Assembly: GCA_034231615.1 (NCBI GenBank)
Contig: CM067319.1
Location: forward strand, 11,286,391 to 11,350,390
DNA: 64,000 bases
Source of the DNA: Meghimatium bilineatum
Lineage: Eukaryota; Mollusca; Gastropoda; Stylommatophora; Philomycidae
Reading direction: 5' to 3'
The stretch's first letter is position 1. Every line of letters begins with the position of its first letter. The position numbers and the translations under genes were made by a program. Below, piece after piece: positions 32,301 to 38,469 of this stretch. The notes under the pieces are model-generated. The model made no database searches. It saw only the letters and a program-made list of their open reading frames with translations, and was not told the origin of the DNA.

Positions 32301-35178
32301 CCACTAATTTATGAAATACTTAGTTATTTATGATATGTGTTATAAAGTATGCAATTTTTTGTTTAGGAAAAAAATTAAATTGTGGATTACATTGTCATAA
32401 TTTTATGGTGCAATCAAAGCTAATTAATATTCAAAATGGCAGCTAATTTGTATAATTAAAATTGAATTGAATAGCCTAATTATAAAATATTTCACTTATT
32501 TATGATAAAACTACATTTTTGTGTTTGGGAAGATGAGACGAATCTGTTGATCACATTGACATAATTTTCATATGCAACCAAAGATAATTAATATTCAAAA
32601 TGGCAATTAATTGGCCATAATTAAAATTGAACTGAATATATAATTATTAAATATCTTTGTTATTTACATATTCTACAAACTATACATTTATGTGTTCAGG
32701 AAGAAAAGACAAATCTGCTGATCATATTGACATAATTTTCAGATGCAACTACAGCTAATTAATATTAAAAATGGCGGCGTATTTTCATAATTCAAATAAT
32801 TATTCAATATCTTTGTTATTTATGATAAAATATCCTAAAATATGTTTGTGCTTCAAATGGGATCAAACTTTCATGGATTATTAATTTACATAGTGATGTA
32901 TTTAGTTTTGTAAGCTGCTTGTGTAGGGGGATATAATTCATGTGCCTTGAGTGGCAAGTAGACATTTTTTACATTTTTCTTTCTCATGTCATTTCTCCCT
33001 CATCTAAATCCCATTGTATGTATAATTATTGGCAGTATTATTATGCATAGATCATGTTCTAGGAATAATGGTTGAGCAATGTTTGAAATATTCAATCACA
33101 AGTGTATGTAGCCTAAGATTATGAGAGGCCAGAAACCAACCAACAATATCCACTATTTCAGCCTGATATATGCACAAATGTGTACAAGAAGGACTTGATG
33201 TCACAAAAGTGTCTGCTTATATATGCCAATAAGATCAAGGATACCGGAAATCTAATTAAAACGTGATCACTGTCTTGGTGATCTGGAAATAGCATAGTGG
33301 AGATTTTTGGCCTGGAACCAGAAAATTTTAAAAAAATTATTTATACCGAAGAGCTCCTTTATTCAAATGCCTATTGGATACTTATGGGTGTTTCTGTGTG
33401 TAAGTTTAAAGCATTTTCTGTTCTTTTTAAACAATAAATGAACACAAATAAATAAAATAGACTACTATTTTCACTGTCCGGCTCTGTGAAATAGATCGCA
33501 TCTAAGACAGCCATGGTATGAGGTTCAAACCCCACTGCAGGCAACTGTCCATCCAGACAATTTAGAAAGCTACCTAACCTACTTATCTTGCTGCATCTTG
33601 CCTAGAAAATCACTACAGCCAAAAATTCAGCAGGGCAGGTCTATGGGCTAACTTAGTCTATACTATAATTAAATAGGTCTATATAATATATTACTAAGTA
33701 TATTGATTGCTACAATAATAATTGTATCTTTATTATTAGGCATACATTGCAGTGGCTGAAGTAAAGTATAGTTCTCCGCTGTGACCTTTGAGGTGTTTTC
33801 TAACCTTTGTGTTGTGATTGCCTTGCAGAGTGCTAGTATTGTTGTATGATTTAGTTTCGAATATAAGTAGTATTTAAAATTAATATTTATTTAAAACGAT
33901 TACATTAGAGTTAGTATTCAGCCTGGGGTTAGGGGTTAAGGATTAGGATCAGTTTCTAGTGTTAATTCTAACCTCTTGTTAGAATTAAAGTAAATTATTA
34001 TTATGTACAATAGCGGGAAGATATAATGTAAAGGACATGCGCAGTGGTATACATTAGCAGACGGAATCGAACAATTATGGCATCCGTGTTGTTACATGTG
34101 ATCTTACTTTCGTTATAAATTCATATATGGAGAAGAAAGCATGTGAAGTCGAATGATATATTATTAATTGAAAACGCTTGCATTAGAGTTAGTGTTAAGG
34201 GGTACAATAAGTGTTCAGTATTTAGAATTAGGGTAGATTATTATTATATAGAATAGCGGGAATAATCATGGAGTTCGTTTCTGTAATTAAAAAAGAGTAT
34301 CCCGCAGAGAATGCTGACTAAGGTAAGTGTCTGGTTTTATTCACATTGTTACAGTTTCTCAACCCTACGGATAATTGATGCGTTAGGGAGATCTATGACG
34401 TCAGCTAGTTAAAAAATTAAACAGCGTGCTATGTATAGCACCGCGGAGAACTATTCTTTACTTTCACCATTGCAGTTGCTGCTGCTACATCATGAATCTG
34501 ATCAGAATTAAATTAACTATTGAAGTAACAATTCTCTGCATTCAATGATCATTATGATTCATTGAACTTTTTTTAAATAGAAAATATGATAATAATAAAT
34601 ACTATGATTAATAATCATTATTTTATGATGATGATGGGTGGTATCTGATCATCATAGTATCTTCTATAGTCTATACTAGTCTATAGTTAACTATAGTATT
34701 ATATAGTATATATATTAGTATAATTATAGTATAATAATAATATATATTATTAATAGTATATTAATATAATAATCTATCTATTGCTCAATGGTGCTTTTTG
34801 TACTTTCATTTACAACTCATACATTTTAACAAGATAAATTTATTGAAATATGAATATGCCCATCTAATGTCTTTTTGGACAATGAGTCAGTGTCACGAAC
34901 TGACGATCTACTATCTAAACTAAGTTAAGTAACAGAGGTAGAGTCTAACTTCTAAGAATAACTGACTGAACATCTGTTGCACTGCACAAAATCATCGGAA
35001 TAATAAATATAGACCTAGCTAAATTATGTCTGAACATATTTAAATCTAAGTTAATAGATAACATACAGTAATACGTTATAACCGGATCTCTTTTCTCATG
35101 TTCCGTAGCGACTCTCAAATACTTCAAAACAACAGGCTTCAAGTTAGCAGGAACTACTGGTTGACCAGGAGTAGCCAT
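10246..35178 (-). CDS. VTA1: VTA1 homologue (LIP5), VPS4 cofactor; complete gene, seven coding exons
   Basis: VTA1/LIP5 binds the AAA ATPase VPS4 and ESCRT-III subunits and stimulates ESCRT-III disassembly in multivesicular-body sorting, on the cytosolic face of endosomes. Joined exons give 321 codons (human about 307). Residues 1-168 form the conserved N-terminal helical MIT-like domain: EHEKRDPVITYYC near 26-38, RLYAMQQGM at 39-47, ENYALKLFLYADNEDRAG near 90-107, NVIKAFLTSSLLMDVLTVFG at 111-130, KYAKWKALYINKCLQNGETP near 141-160. Residues 170-272 are a Pro/Ser-rich linker including YPTPGAHAPPSTPQ. Residues 274-321 are the C-terminal VSL domain (FQKGIKYCKYASSAMQYEDS, KALRLLTTG), which binds VPS4. 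All introns are GT-AG and phases agree at each junction. The start is the first ATG before the conserved block. The gene is head to head with HDAC8. No frameshift or premature stop was found. I recognised the family from memory; no search was run. Confidence 0.96.
10395..10969. other. VTA1 intron 6, proximal part
   Basis: No element recognised before the 69-bp array. Confidence 0.5.
10970..11455. repeat. Minisatellite, 69-bp unit, about 7 copies, in VTA1 intron 6
   Basis: Unit starts gggtataaatccatggacca, continues ctggatcagcaaccaactaa and ends agctgggtcaaa. A 69-bp period is divisible by three, so open frames run through it on both strands. These are not genes. Confidence 0.95.
11456..11990 (-). 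mobile_element. LINE ORF2 C-terminal fragment
   Basis: The minus strand reads KYFGHIKIHNSLLKTLLDGR, VRKWRSRS, and further on LLYAGEAWTVYRHHLRKLNHF. This is the thumb and tail of a LINE ORF2 in mixed frames. It abuts the 69-bp array, whose last unit merges into it. Confidence 0.75.
11991..12224. other. VTA1 intron 6, unannotated AT-rich piece
   Basis: Nothing recognised. Confidence 0.5.
12225..13018. repeat. Minisatellite, 26-bp unit, about 30 copies
   Basis: Unit cttctactccatgttaagta plus a T run. The T run varies from 3 to 9, giving small length differences between units. Confidence 0.95.
13105..14280. repeat. Minisatellite, 44-bp unit, about 26 copies, ending at the exon 6 splice site
   Basis: Unit tcattcattcaacaaactat + actgcagtgatttgtgggtt + ttac. 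Units from about 13820 on diverge (tgacttgcaggttttactta variants), so the array is homogeneous away from the exon and older next to it. The last unit ends only about 4 bp from the VTA1 exon 6 donor sequence. Confidence 0.95.
14290..14601 (-). CDS. VTA1: VTA1 coding exon 6 (Pro/Ser-rich linker)
   Basis: Acceptor ctctag before 14601, donor GTAAGT after 14290; 312 nt, phase 1 at both ends. Encodes residues 170-272: GGDIGGPQGLGFENIAG, then TDNGLYPTPGAHAPPSTPQ and a Pro-rich stretch. The PGAHAP block is conserved in animal VTA1. The rest is low-complexity linker. Confidence 0.95.
14602..15130. other. VTA1 intron 5, unannotated stretch
   Basis: AT-rich, no element recognised. Confidence 0.5.
15132..15530. 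mobile_element. Degenerate DNA-transposon-like repeat with pogo-like end
   Basis: Begins CAGTGGAATCTTCTTAC, like the MITE end at 6363. Short stretches such as ctcaaaggcatg and tggatacatgtttagt recur in inverse orientation at 46560-46960. No transposase frame. Classification is tentative. Confidence 0.5.
15531..16129. other. VTA1 intron 5, unannotated stretch
   Basis: Contains a near-perfect short inverted repeat at about 15852-15894 (acattttacttttctct / agagaaaagtaaaatgg). Otherwise nothing recognised. Confidence 0.5.
16130..16405. repeat. Degenerate tandem repeat, about 45-55 bp unit
   Basis: Units combine taagctactaaaacagtcag with taaaatattccacttcttct. About six diverged copies. Confidence 0.85.
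16607..16757 (+). repeat. Dispersed SINE-like repeat A, short form
   Basis: Reads gaagatggatgtgttaggcc, then caaataaagcagcgacacaa, cattcactggactacatcct and ggagtttgagaatgaatact, followed by gaag. Confidence 0.8.
16950..17045 (-). mobile_element. tRNA-derived SINE head
   Basis: The minus strand has a box A-like tgacatagtagttaa and box B aggttcaatcctgg about 45 nt apart, within a tRNA-like segment. The opposite-strand motif ggattgaacctgagacctc is characteristic. The downstream body is not shared with SINE B. Confidence 0.7.
17080..17405. repeat. Minisatellite, 51-bp unit, about 6 copies
   Basis: Unit gtttccaataatgtcaaaaa + aatatttccaatattgcaac + aaaaacaataa. The 51-bp period keeps 17-residue frames open on both strands. 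No protein is implied. Degenerate related units (aatattgcacaa) continue to about 17620. Confidence 0.95.
17630..17835 (+). mobile_element. tRNA-derived SINE B, diverged copy
   Basis: Body motifs gcaggcaactgtgctttgga, aacaatggcaacctacttga and atggtac...accaattt align with the intact SINE B at 31025-31225. The tRNA head is decayed. Confidence 0.75.
17836..18734. other. VTA1 intron 5, unannotated stretch
   Basis: Contains a C-rich run near 18168-18181. No gene or element recognised. Confidence 0.5.
18738..18790 (-). mobile_element. Penelope-like tail with hammerhead-like core
   Basis: The minus strand has CTGATGA (18774-18768), a short spacer, GGCC and GAAAC (18755-18751) followed by GTCAGC. 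This is the arrangement of the hammerhead-ribozyme motifs known in Penelope-like elements. Stem II is poorly paired (atatttttggc), so activity is doubtful. Confidence 0.6.
18835..19115 (-). mobile_element. LINE 3' fragment
   Basis: Shares gatgataatatttacacttg, a cgttccaaggccagatgtgt segment and ttgatgttttctatctactg with 28500-29130 and 30235-30665. Minus-strand frames resemble a LINE ORF2 tail (TPITKYNKRISSHKTKKTVD) but are broken. Confidence 0.65.
19430..19548 (+). mobile_element. LINE ORF2 fragment, proximal part
   Basis: The frame reads LRRAINVTRRDQMRNEDIRE and then IVKTIEEHN. It matches the same LINE family at 53960-54340 ([12 protein letters not shown]). It is interrupted by a SINE and resumes near 19851. 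Confidence 0.75.
19549..19850 (+). mobile_element. tRNA-derived SINE inserted into LINE
   Basis: Box A-like tagcttagttgatagtga and box B aggttcgaaacca are about 45 nt apart, in a tRNA-like 70-bp head. The body includes tgagtacctgacgcatga and aactggccaccccaccta, and ends with ctttacctttaaaaa. LINE sequence of one reading continues on both sides, so the SINE is the younger insertion. Confidence 0.75.
19851..20075 (+). mobile_element. LINE ORF2 fragment, distal part
   Basis: Reads YRQQIYWFRHLMKMEPSQPP, LAYNSRKNSYKARRTRWKDS, then TPMTPDGICG. This is the C-terminal tail of ORF2. Confidence 0.75.
20076..20288 (+). repeat. Dispersed LINE-derived repeat (inverse copy of 3960-4080)
   Basis: Reads gatggattagataggagtta then tcaacattctgaggcatcac and ends cagcaaaaacagagagaaaa. 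Related copies lie at 3960-4080 and 55190-55250. Confidence 0.5.
20289..20330. repeat. TA microsatellite
   Basis: About twenty alternating AT dinucleotides. Confidence 0.95.
20331..21740. other. VTA1 intron 5, longest stretch without recognised repeats
   Basis: About 1.4 kb with no ORF of interest, no tandem array and no element recognised on either strand. If the intron holds regulatory sequence it could be here, but nothing in the sequence shows that. Confidence 0.5.
21745..21935 (+). other. G-rich cluster with several poly-G tracts
   Basis: Runs of 7-13 G at about 21813, 21835-21847 and 21884-21890, interspersed with cacagacc/acagatctgtct repeats. The spacing could allow G-quadruplex formation on the plus strand. 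The alternating motif suggests a degenerate G-rich minisatellite. Confidence 0.7.
22140..23605. repeat. Two-level minisatellite: 23-bp unit within larger units
   Basis: Basic unit ctgtcatattatcatccaag + aac. It alternates with longer units carrying ttgtggacgagatcatctgt + caaaatg. The left part (to about 22500) is mostly long units; the right part is mostly 23-bp units. Three periods of 23 bp equal 23 codons, so frames stay open for up to 378 codons (repeating HIIIQEPVILSSKN and SYYHPRT). This ORF has no sign of being a gene. Confidence 0.95.
23699..23745. repeat. CA/GT perfect hairpin followed by GA run
   Basis: The sequence acacacacaca, attg, then tgtgtgtgtg is self-complementary and can fold back. 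It is followed by (GA)8. Confidence 0.9.
23746..24228. other. VTA1 intron 5, unannotated stretch next to exon 5
   Basis: Repeated gtcaacaact/ctgttgataa pieces suggest a small inverted or dispersed repeat around 23885-24190 (cataaattatat ... aatttatgga, near-inverted ends, each beside the sequence ctgtccat or its reverse complement atggacag). Possibly a short foldback element. Confidence 0.4.
24229..24328 (-). CDS. VTA1: VTA1 coding exon 5
   Basis: Acceptor ttttag before 24328, donor GTAGGA after 24229; 100 nt, phase 0 to phase 1. Encodes residues 136-168, IEKNRKYAKWKALYINKCLQ then NGETPMAGPMPDE, the last helices of the N-terminal domain. Confidence 0.96.
24375..24570 (+). mobile_element. LINE reverse-transcriptase fragment
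   Basis: Broken plus frames read VTNVEYLRANINSLGDCAAE then IKSRIAI, the palm-to-thumb connection usual in LINE RTs (FKYLG...RIAIA). Confidence 0.65.
24600..24860. repeat. Minisatellite, 38-bp unit, about 6 copies
   Basis: Unit tctctagtttatgttacaat + ctccatttgcagaaaaaa. Confidence 0.95.
24890..25270 (-). mobile_element. LINE ORF2 C-terminal fragment next to VTA1 exon 4
   Basis: The minus frame reads SWSLTKTQEGKIEACEMRCL, RKIIGVKGTDHIRNNDIQNF, IKYIARQQIK, then FGHLKRME. It ends only about 35 bp from exon 4, so a gene predictor could fuse LINE codons to the VTA1 exon through the unspliced frame. Confidence 0.8.
25306..25381 (-). CDS. VTA1: VTA1 coding exon 4
   Basis: Acceptor cttcag before 25381, donor GTGAGT after 25306; 76 nt. 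Completes Lys110 and encodes NVIKAFLTSSLLMDVLTVFG then ELNED (111-135), one of the most conserved VTA1 segments. Confidence 0.96.
25510..25664 (+). mobile_element. LINE ORF2 fragment, proximal part
   Basis: Reads TKCYQQIFRVPWTIQITNMD then LRELKVKENWLNNKVLSRKL and LYFGYI. Interrupted after ggctatatca. Confidence 0.8.
25665..25923 (-). mobile_element. SINE-like repeat C inserted in LINE with 10-bp target duplication
   Basis: The direct repeat ggctatatca (25655-25664 and 25924-25933) brackets the insert. On the minus strand it starts ccatcgaggccagcacc and has an A-box-like aaggcttagttcag. It contains gctggaaactaagactggtt and ends in an aag/A-rich tail. A second copy lies at 47676-47883. It has no ORF and is probably tRNA-derived, though box B is weak. 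Confidence 0.75.
25924..26125 (+). mobile_element. LINE ORF2 fragment, distal part
   Basis: After the SINE the LINE resumes with YDSLEKNMEGMISRQSK, GRP, RRWMQDIKDHPNITLPEAGR. This is the basic C-terminal tail. Confidence 0.75.
26205..26345 (-). repeat. Dispersed SINE-like repeat A
   Basis: Plus-strand view: cattctcaaactcctgcaca, agagaatggagtgtgttgtg, tcatggtttacagattagct, then cacatctgacttcatgg. Its minus strand is colinear with other family A copies and ends in a gaagaag tail. Confidence 0.8.
26350..28425. repeat. Minisatellite, 50-bp unit, split by a 1.48-kb transposon
   Basis: Unit agttacatgctctcatgtgc + caaaagttaccaacactgac + accagtaaat. About 7 units precede 26734 and 4 follow 28215. 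The two halves rejoin in register if the element and one TA are removed. Confidence 0.95.
26735..28214. mobile_element. Non-autonomous DNA transposon, 1480 bp, TA target duplication
   Basis: Left end TA-CCGTTAAATTC. Right end GAATTTAACGG-TA, an exact 11-bp inverted repeat with further imperfect pairing inside (tgaatataaaccc and cgtgtataaccc). Both sides rejoin perfectly within a 50-bp minisatellite unit, proving the boundaries. The TA duplication and terminal TTATA-type motifs fit the Tc1/mariner-pogo group. No transposase frame is seen on either strand. The interior is AT-rich with ttataagacg and ggtcaatatata motifs near the right end. Confidence 0.9.
28500..29130 (-). mobile_element. LINE 3' fragment interrupted by repeat A
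   Basis: Colinear with 18835-19115 and 30235-30665 (cacacttgcc, cgtttcaagaccagatgtgt, gagtccatgtttgt; then ttgatgttttctatccacca, ttgttatatgctatcgttgg). Split at 28618-28779 by a repeat A copy. Confidence 0.7.
28618..28779 (-). mobile_element. SINE-like repeat A insertion with 10-bp target duplication
   Basis: The direct repeat taaaagattt (28608-28617 and 28780-28789) brackets a 162-bp element. On the minus strand it starts tccgccgaagacggatgtgt, carries gcaaataaaacggcgacaca, cattctctggactgcattct and ggagtttgagaatgtacgct, and ends in (gaa)n. This defines the short form of family A and shows that it moves by retrotransposition. Confidence 0.88.
29410..29531 (-). CDS. VTA1: VTA1 coding exon 3
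   Basis: Donor GTACGT after 29410. The acceptor is either AAG before 29531 (adds Val-Gln) or CAG before 29525; both keep frame, and the longer form aligns better with human spacing. Encodes LKNEEAIHNEVCGQAHVENY then ALKLFLYADNEDRAGNFG and the first two bases of Lys110. Confidence 0.93.
29532..30135. other. VTA1 intron 2, unannotated stretch
   Basis: No element recognised. Confidence 0.5.
30138..30228 (-). mobile_element. Penelope-like element tail, degenerate
   Basis: On the minus strand: tgataaaggc, a T run, gtcaaaatgtc, gtgttaccagtgattagcaa and ttcattacc. Colinear with 61505-61605 and 36940-37075 (ccagtgatt...cttcatta). The hammerhead-like core is decayed (gtcaaaa for gccgaaa). Confidence 0.65.
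30235..30665 (-). mobile_element. LINE 3' fragment
   Basis: The minus frame reads MSRYRAKGRPIKQWIENINI then TLKNHGLNTIKATHLVLERQ and LKLPPKHLNA, an ORF2 tail, followed upstream by broken frames. Same family as 18835-19115. Confidence 0.75.
30985..31440 (-). repeat. Repeat A, long form, split by SINE B
   Basis: cattctcaaacttctagtct stops at 31024 and resumes at 31226 with agtctggagaacagaatg, tcatggtttacagcttagtt, then cataacatgcatgac-type sequence and a gtgtcactatcctgtgctcc end, matching the long family A form in inverse orientation. Confidence 0.8.
31025..31225 (+). mobile_element. tRNA-derived SINE B, intact, inserted into repeat A
   Basis: Direct repeat agtctg (31019-31024, 31226-31231). 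Head has box A tggcgaagtggtacag and box B gagttcgatcctc with correct tRNA-like spacing. Body: ggcaattgtgcatcctgacc, agaaagcaatggcaacctac. The 3' end is ctggataggatatggtacca followed by attaaaaa. About 201 bp. Other copies: 9307-10035, 17630-17835 and 33478-33655. Confidence 0.9.
31570..31705. repeat. Short tandem repeat, about 27-bp unit
   Basis: Units of ggagattgacagtgcagcaa + agacagt. About five diverged copies. Confidence 0.85.
31818..31912 (-). CDS. VTA1: VTA1 coding exon 2
   Basis: Acceptor aatag before 31912, donor GTATTA after 31818; 95 nt. Completes Cys38 and encodes RLYAMQQGMAVDKTSPEARK then FLVVLMDSLEK (39-69). Confidence 0.96.
32155..32240 (-). mobile_element. LINE 3' terminus, very short copy
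   Basis: atcatcaggtgccatgccac through ctccagtattatgtatcaag matches the 3' ends of the LINEs at 9428 and 37768. Extreme 5' truncation. Confidence 0.75.
32300..32850. repeat. Diverged tandem repeat, about 170-bp unit, 3-4 copies, in VTA1 intron 1
   Basis: Repeated blocks: cagctaattaatattcaaaa + atggc, cataattaaaattgaa, tatctttgttatttatgata, then gacataattttca. Confidence 0.85.
32851..33477. other. VTA1 intron 1, unannotated stretch
   Basis: AT-rich; nothing recognised. Confidence 0.5.
33478..33655 (+). mobile_element. tRNA-derived SINE B, diverged copy
   Basis: Head ggctctgtgaaatagatcgc with box B gaggttcaaaccccac. Body ggcaactgtccatccagaca, agaaagctacctaacctact. Confidence 0.8.
33759..34463 (-). 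mobile_element. TIR element family T, copy 1 (705 bp)
   Basis: Terminal 21-bp inverted repeats match at 20 of 21: aagtaaagtatagttctccg-c and, at the other end, its complement (34443-34463). Internal parts (ctgtgacctttgaggtgttt, tgacgtcagctagttaaaaa) match the elements at 35922 and 47041 in reverse orientation. No transposase. Confidence 0.8.
34396..34403. promoter_or_regulatory. CRE-like palindrome TGACGTCA in element T copy 1
   Basis: Exact match to the consensus CREB/ATF site. It lies in VTA1 intron 1, about 780 bp downstream of the VTA1 start. No evidence of function beyond sequence identity. Confidence 0.5.
34560..34780. repeat. AT-rich palindromic tract
   Basis: Many overlapping (c)tatagt/actata inverted pieces. 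It would fold extensively. Confidence 0.7.
35067..35178 (-). CDS. VTA1: VTA1 coding exon 1 (start)
   Basis: ATG at 35178-35176, donor GTATGT after 35067; 112 nt, phase 1. Encodes MATPGQPVVPANLKPVVLKY then LRVATEHEKRDPVITYY. The frame is open further upstream, to an ATG at 35301, but conservation begins at MATPG, like the human protein start. I therefore choose 35178; an upstream start is possible but unsupported. Confidence 0.93.
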
Positions 35179-35921
35179 CTTTGTTATTGTGAAACGTTGA
35201 AGAGTTATAGTTTTAGAACAACTAGTAAGAATAGAGTATCGGTATTTATATCTTTTATAATGTATACTATTTTCTCGCTTAGAAATACAGATCCTTAACA
35301 AACTACTTCTCTAACTAGTTATTCATGTAGAAATGTGCAAGTATTTTTAATTTAGGATGTTTTTCATAACGTATAGTTTTGTGATTATTCGTGTATCATA
35401 GAAATGATTTGCTTAAGAATTTCAATATAAAAGCCGAAGCCGACATTGCAAAGTTCAAAAGTTCACAGTTCACGTAGTAATTCAGCATTTCGCTTTAAAA
35501 GTCTTTGAATTTCGTTTGCAAGCTGTAAGCTACTTTTGAGTTGAGATCATTCCAAGAACATGTATTGATTTGTGTAATTTTCGTTACAAACTTAGTATTG
35601 AATCATTAATTAAAGATATGAACATCTTTAGCACACAGGACTTTTTAAGCGCCTACTTTCTGCATATCGCTAATATCATAAATTGAATTTGTATGTTCTG
35701 ATTCATTCAGATGAATCATGCTGAGAATTTACTCACCAGTGCTTTGCATCTAAAGCCATAAAGGTGAAAAGTAGTGAATGCATCAATAAAAAGGGATAAC
35801 ACCATGATAACGTACAACATAGGGGATCAGGAATAGTTTGATAGATATTATTACGGATTTAAAGTTCATAAAAAGTTGACATCATTGTATCCTTGTAATA
35901 ACAATGGTAAATAAAAGTAAT
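35179..35921. other. VTA1 5' flank
   Basis: Contains the 5' UTR and probably the promoter. I see no clear TATA box at a fixed distance and no CpG island. AT-rich. Confidence 0.4.
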
Positions 35922-36486
35922 TCAGCTCTTCACTGTGCTATAAATAACACACTGTTTACATATTTAACTAGATGACGTCATGGATTTCCCGGGGGAGGGA
36001 GCAACCATCTCCATAGATGCCATGACATCACTGTTGCCATAATCCTTAAAATAAATGAAAAGACACAATGCAAAAAAAAAATTGGAAGCACTCACCTTAT
36101 ATTCAGAATCTTGTCTAGGATACACTTTTCTAATTCCAGAAAGTCCATGAATAAAGCTTTCGATTTCCCATGCTTTCTTCTCCATATATACTCACACAGA
36201 TACAATATGGAAATTGTCCTGAACTTCTCACTGCGCATGTCCCTTATATTTAACTTCCCGCTAATGTATATAATAATAAAACACAGTAATTCTAAAAACT
36301 AATCCTAATCCCCCCACCATAATCTAAATTCTAATTCTAACCCAAATTAATATGCCTTTTCAATAAATATGCATTAATTTTAAATAGTGATTCTATTCCT
36401 AATTCAATGGCGCTGCGCATGTCAATCACACTGCAAAGTTCAGGTAACACCTCAAAACTAGAACAAAGGTCACAGTGAAGAGCTGA
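35922..36486 (+). mobile_element. TIR element family T, copy 2 (565 bp)
   Basis: Perfect 16-bp terminal inverted repeat tcagctcttcactgtg / cacagtgaagagctga (35922-35937, 36471-36486). Shares tgctataaataacacac, atatttaactagatgacgtc and agaacaaaggtcacagtga with copy 3, and the complement with copy 1. No transposase. Confidence 0.88.
35973..35980. promoter_or_regulatory. CRE-like palindrome TGACGTCA in element T copy 2
   Basis: About 800 bp upstream of the VTA1 start, in the VTA1-HDAC8 intergenic region. Function is not shown. Confidence 0.5.
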
Positions 36487-36559
36487 TATTTATGTGCACT
36501 GTAAGGACAATTGAATTAAAATGTGTATAATGATTCATTACAATATATACTCACTGCAG

Positions 36560-36935
36560 CAACATTGAAATCCAACAGACAAATCTAAACTTGAAAAGGT
36601 GTAACTATGTTTTGCTAATCACTGGATACATAATAACACACACAAATCAGCGTTTCGGCCTAAAGGCTTTTAACAAGAACACATTCACCATCCAACAGAC
36701 AATCTAGACTTGACAAGGTGTAACTATCTTTTGCTAATCACTGAATACATAATAACACACACAAATCAGCGTTTCGGCCTAAAGGCTTTTAACAAGAACA
36801 CATTCACCATCCAACAGACAATCTAGTCTAGACTTGACAAGGTGTAACTATCTTTTGCTAATCACTGGATACATAATAACACACACAAATCAGCGTTTCG
36901 GCCTAAAGGCTTTTAACAAGAACACATTCACCAGA
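36560..36935 (-). mobile_element. Tandem Penelope-like tails with three hammerhead-like cores
   Basis: Three near-identical units about 117-124 bp apart. On the minus strand each has an ttgttaaa segment, hairpin gcctttaggc, then cgaaacgctgatttgtgtgt, gttattatgt and (c/t)cagtgattagcaaaa. GAAAC cores are at 36658-36654, 36775-36771 and 36899-36895. Stem II (GCC-TTTA-GGC) is intact, but the CTGATGA arm is degenerate. Confidence 0.75.
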
Positions 36936-36939
36936 AATT

Positions 36940-37075
36940 ATGAATAAGAACAGCACTATTGACATGTTCTCTTAAGGGCCTTTTGGTCAAAACATCAATT
37001 TGTGTGTGTTATTATGTGTATTTCCAGTGATTCACAATACTTCATTACCCTGTTTCAAGTGTTGCTTGTTAAAAT
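36940..37075 (+). mobile_element. Penelope-like tail, inverted copy
   Basis: Plus strand: tgttctcttaagggcctttt, ggtcaaaacatcaatttgtg, tgtgttattatgt, ccagtgattcacaatacttc and cctgtttcaag. Colinear with 61500-61605. Faces the three tandem units head to head. Confidence 0.75.
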
Positions 37076-37767
37076 TCTTTATAGAAATAAAATTTACTTT
37101 TGTGCACCACCAAAGCGAGAGAGGTCCGTTGCACTCAACCTTGATGGAATTTGATGATGAATTTAGTTTAGACTAAAATATTATGTAGGCTAGGCTATTA
37201 TTTCATTAAGCTGAACTTCATAGCGATTGTCATTACACAATAGTCTGCATCCTTCCTGCATTATCACACATGGTTCATATTTATTAGGCCTATGGAGAAG
37301 CATGATTGCCTACGCCACTTGGCATTGCACTTGTTTGATTGATTGATAGCTAGTTATGGTAAAAATTGAGTGAGCAGTGATAGGTAGTTTCCTGTCTTTT
37401 CTATTTTCTAAATGAACTTTGTGTTCCCATGTTGCTATGGGTTCTTCATTCATTACTGTTGCCTTGGTTGATTTCAACCACGGCTAGCCATTTAGTACAA
37501 GGTAGCCACATCTGTTAAAATAACAGCACAAACTAATCAGTAAAGTAGTTTTAAAAAGTAATTTAATATATTTTTCTATGTAACAGTTGTACATTGTATT
37601 TTGTAACATTACATATCTTAATGTATTTAAGAATTTACATTTTCGTGCATTGTTTTATGAAGGTATTAACATAATAAAAAGGATGCTCCAAGGATAAGAG
37701 TTGTCGGTCGGATTATTATGGATGAGAATATTCTGTAGTCTAAAAACATTCTGCACAGTAGAACACT
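37076..37767. other. Intergenic stretch without recognised features
   Basis: AT-rich. Nothing supportable. Confidence 0.5.
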
Positions 37768-38207
37768 GTCATCATCATCAGGTGCCATGCCGGTTGGCGT
37801 AGCGATCATGGCTCTCACCAGCTCCATGCATTATATATCAAGATCGTTATTTCCCTGCCTTGTCAAACTGTCTAATATTTTCTCACATTGTCTTCCTCTG
37901 TCTTTGTTGCCTTCAATCTTGCCTGTTGTGACTATGTTCTCCAAGCCTCCCTGTCTCATGAAGTGGTAAAAAAATAAACATTGTCTTTTTCTTATATTAT
38001 TACGGTCCGTTTCACATTTGACTCTTTTAACACCTCCACATTAGTTTTTCTGGCAGTCCATGGTATTCTCAGCATTCTTCTGTAGAACCATATCTCTATT
38101 GCCTCTAATTTCCCAATTTCCTGTTTGTTTATTGTCCAAGATTCGCATCCATATATTAGTGTAGAAGTTATAAAGCACTGAAGAACTCTCTTTCTCACCT
38201 CTAATGA
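37768..38207 (-). mobile_element. LINE ORF2 C-terminus and 3' end (part 1 of split copy)
   Basis: The minus frame reads VRKRVLQCFITSTLIYGCES, WTINKQEIGKLEAIEIWFYR and RMLRIPWTARKTNVEVLKES. The 3' end is ggcacctgatgatgatga. It is continuous with 39570-40195 once the nested insert is removed. Confidence 0.88.
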
Positions 38208-38469
38208 TTAGTAAAGCAAAATGATTTAAACTGGTTACTAAAAACACTTACCTTACCTATGAATAAAAATATATAAAAAAGTATATTATAAACATACAAT
38301 AAAACTACACAACAAATCTCAACATGTCGGTCTAAATGGGATCTTTTTTCAAAGAGACAAATAACTTATAAACTCAACAATAATAAACAAAATAGATGAT
38401 TGAAATTTTATCAAGCCATGTTTCTATGACGCAGAAATATAAACGCATCTAGTAAAAGAGAAAATGCGT

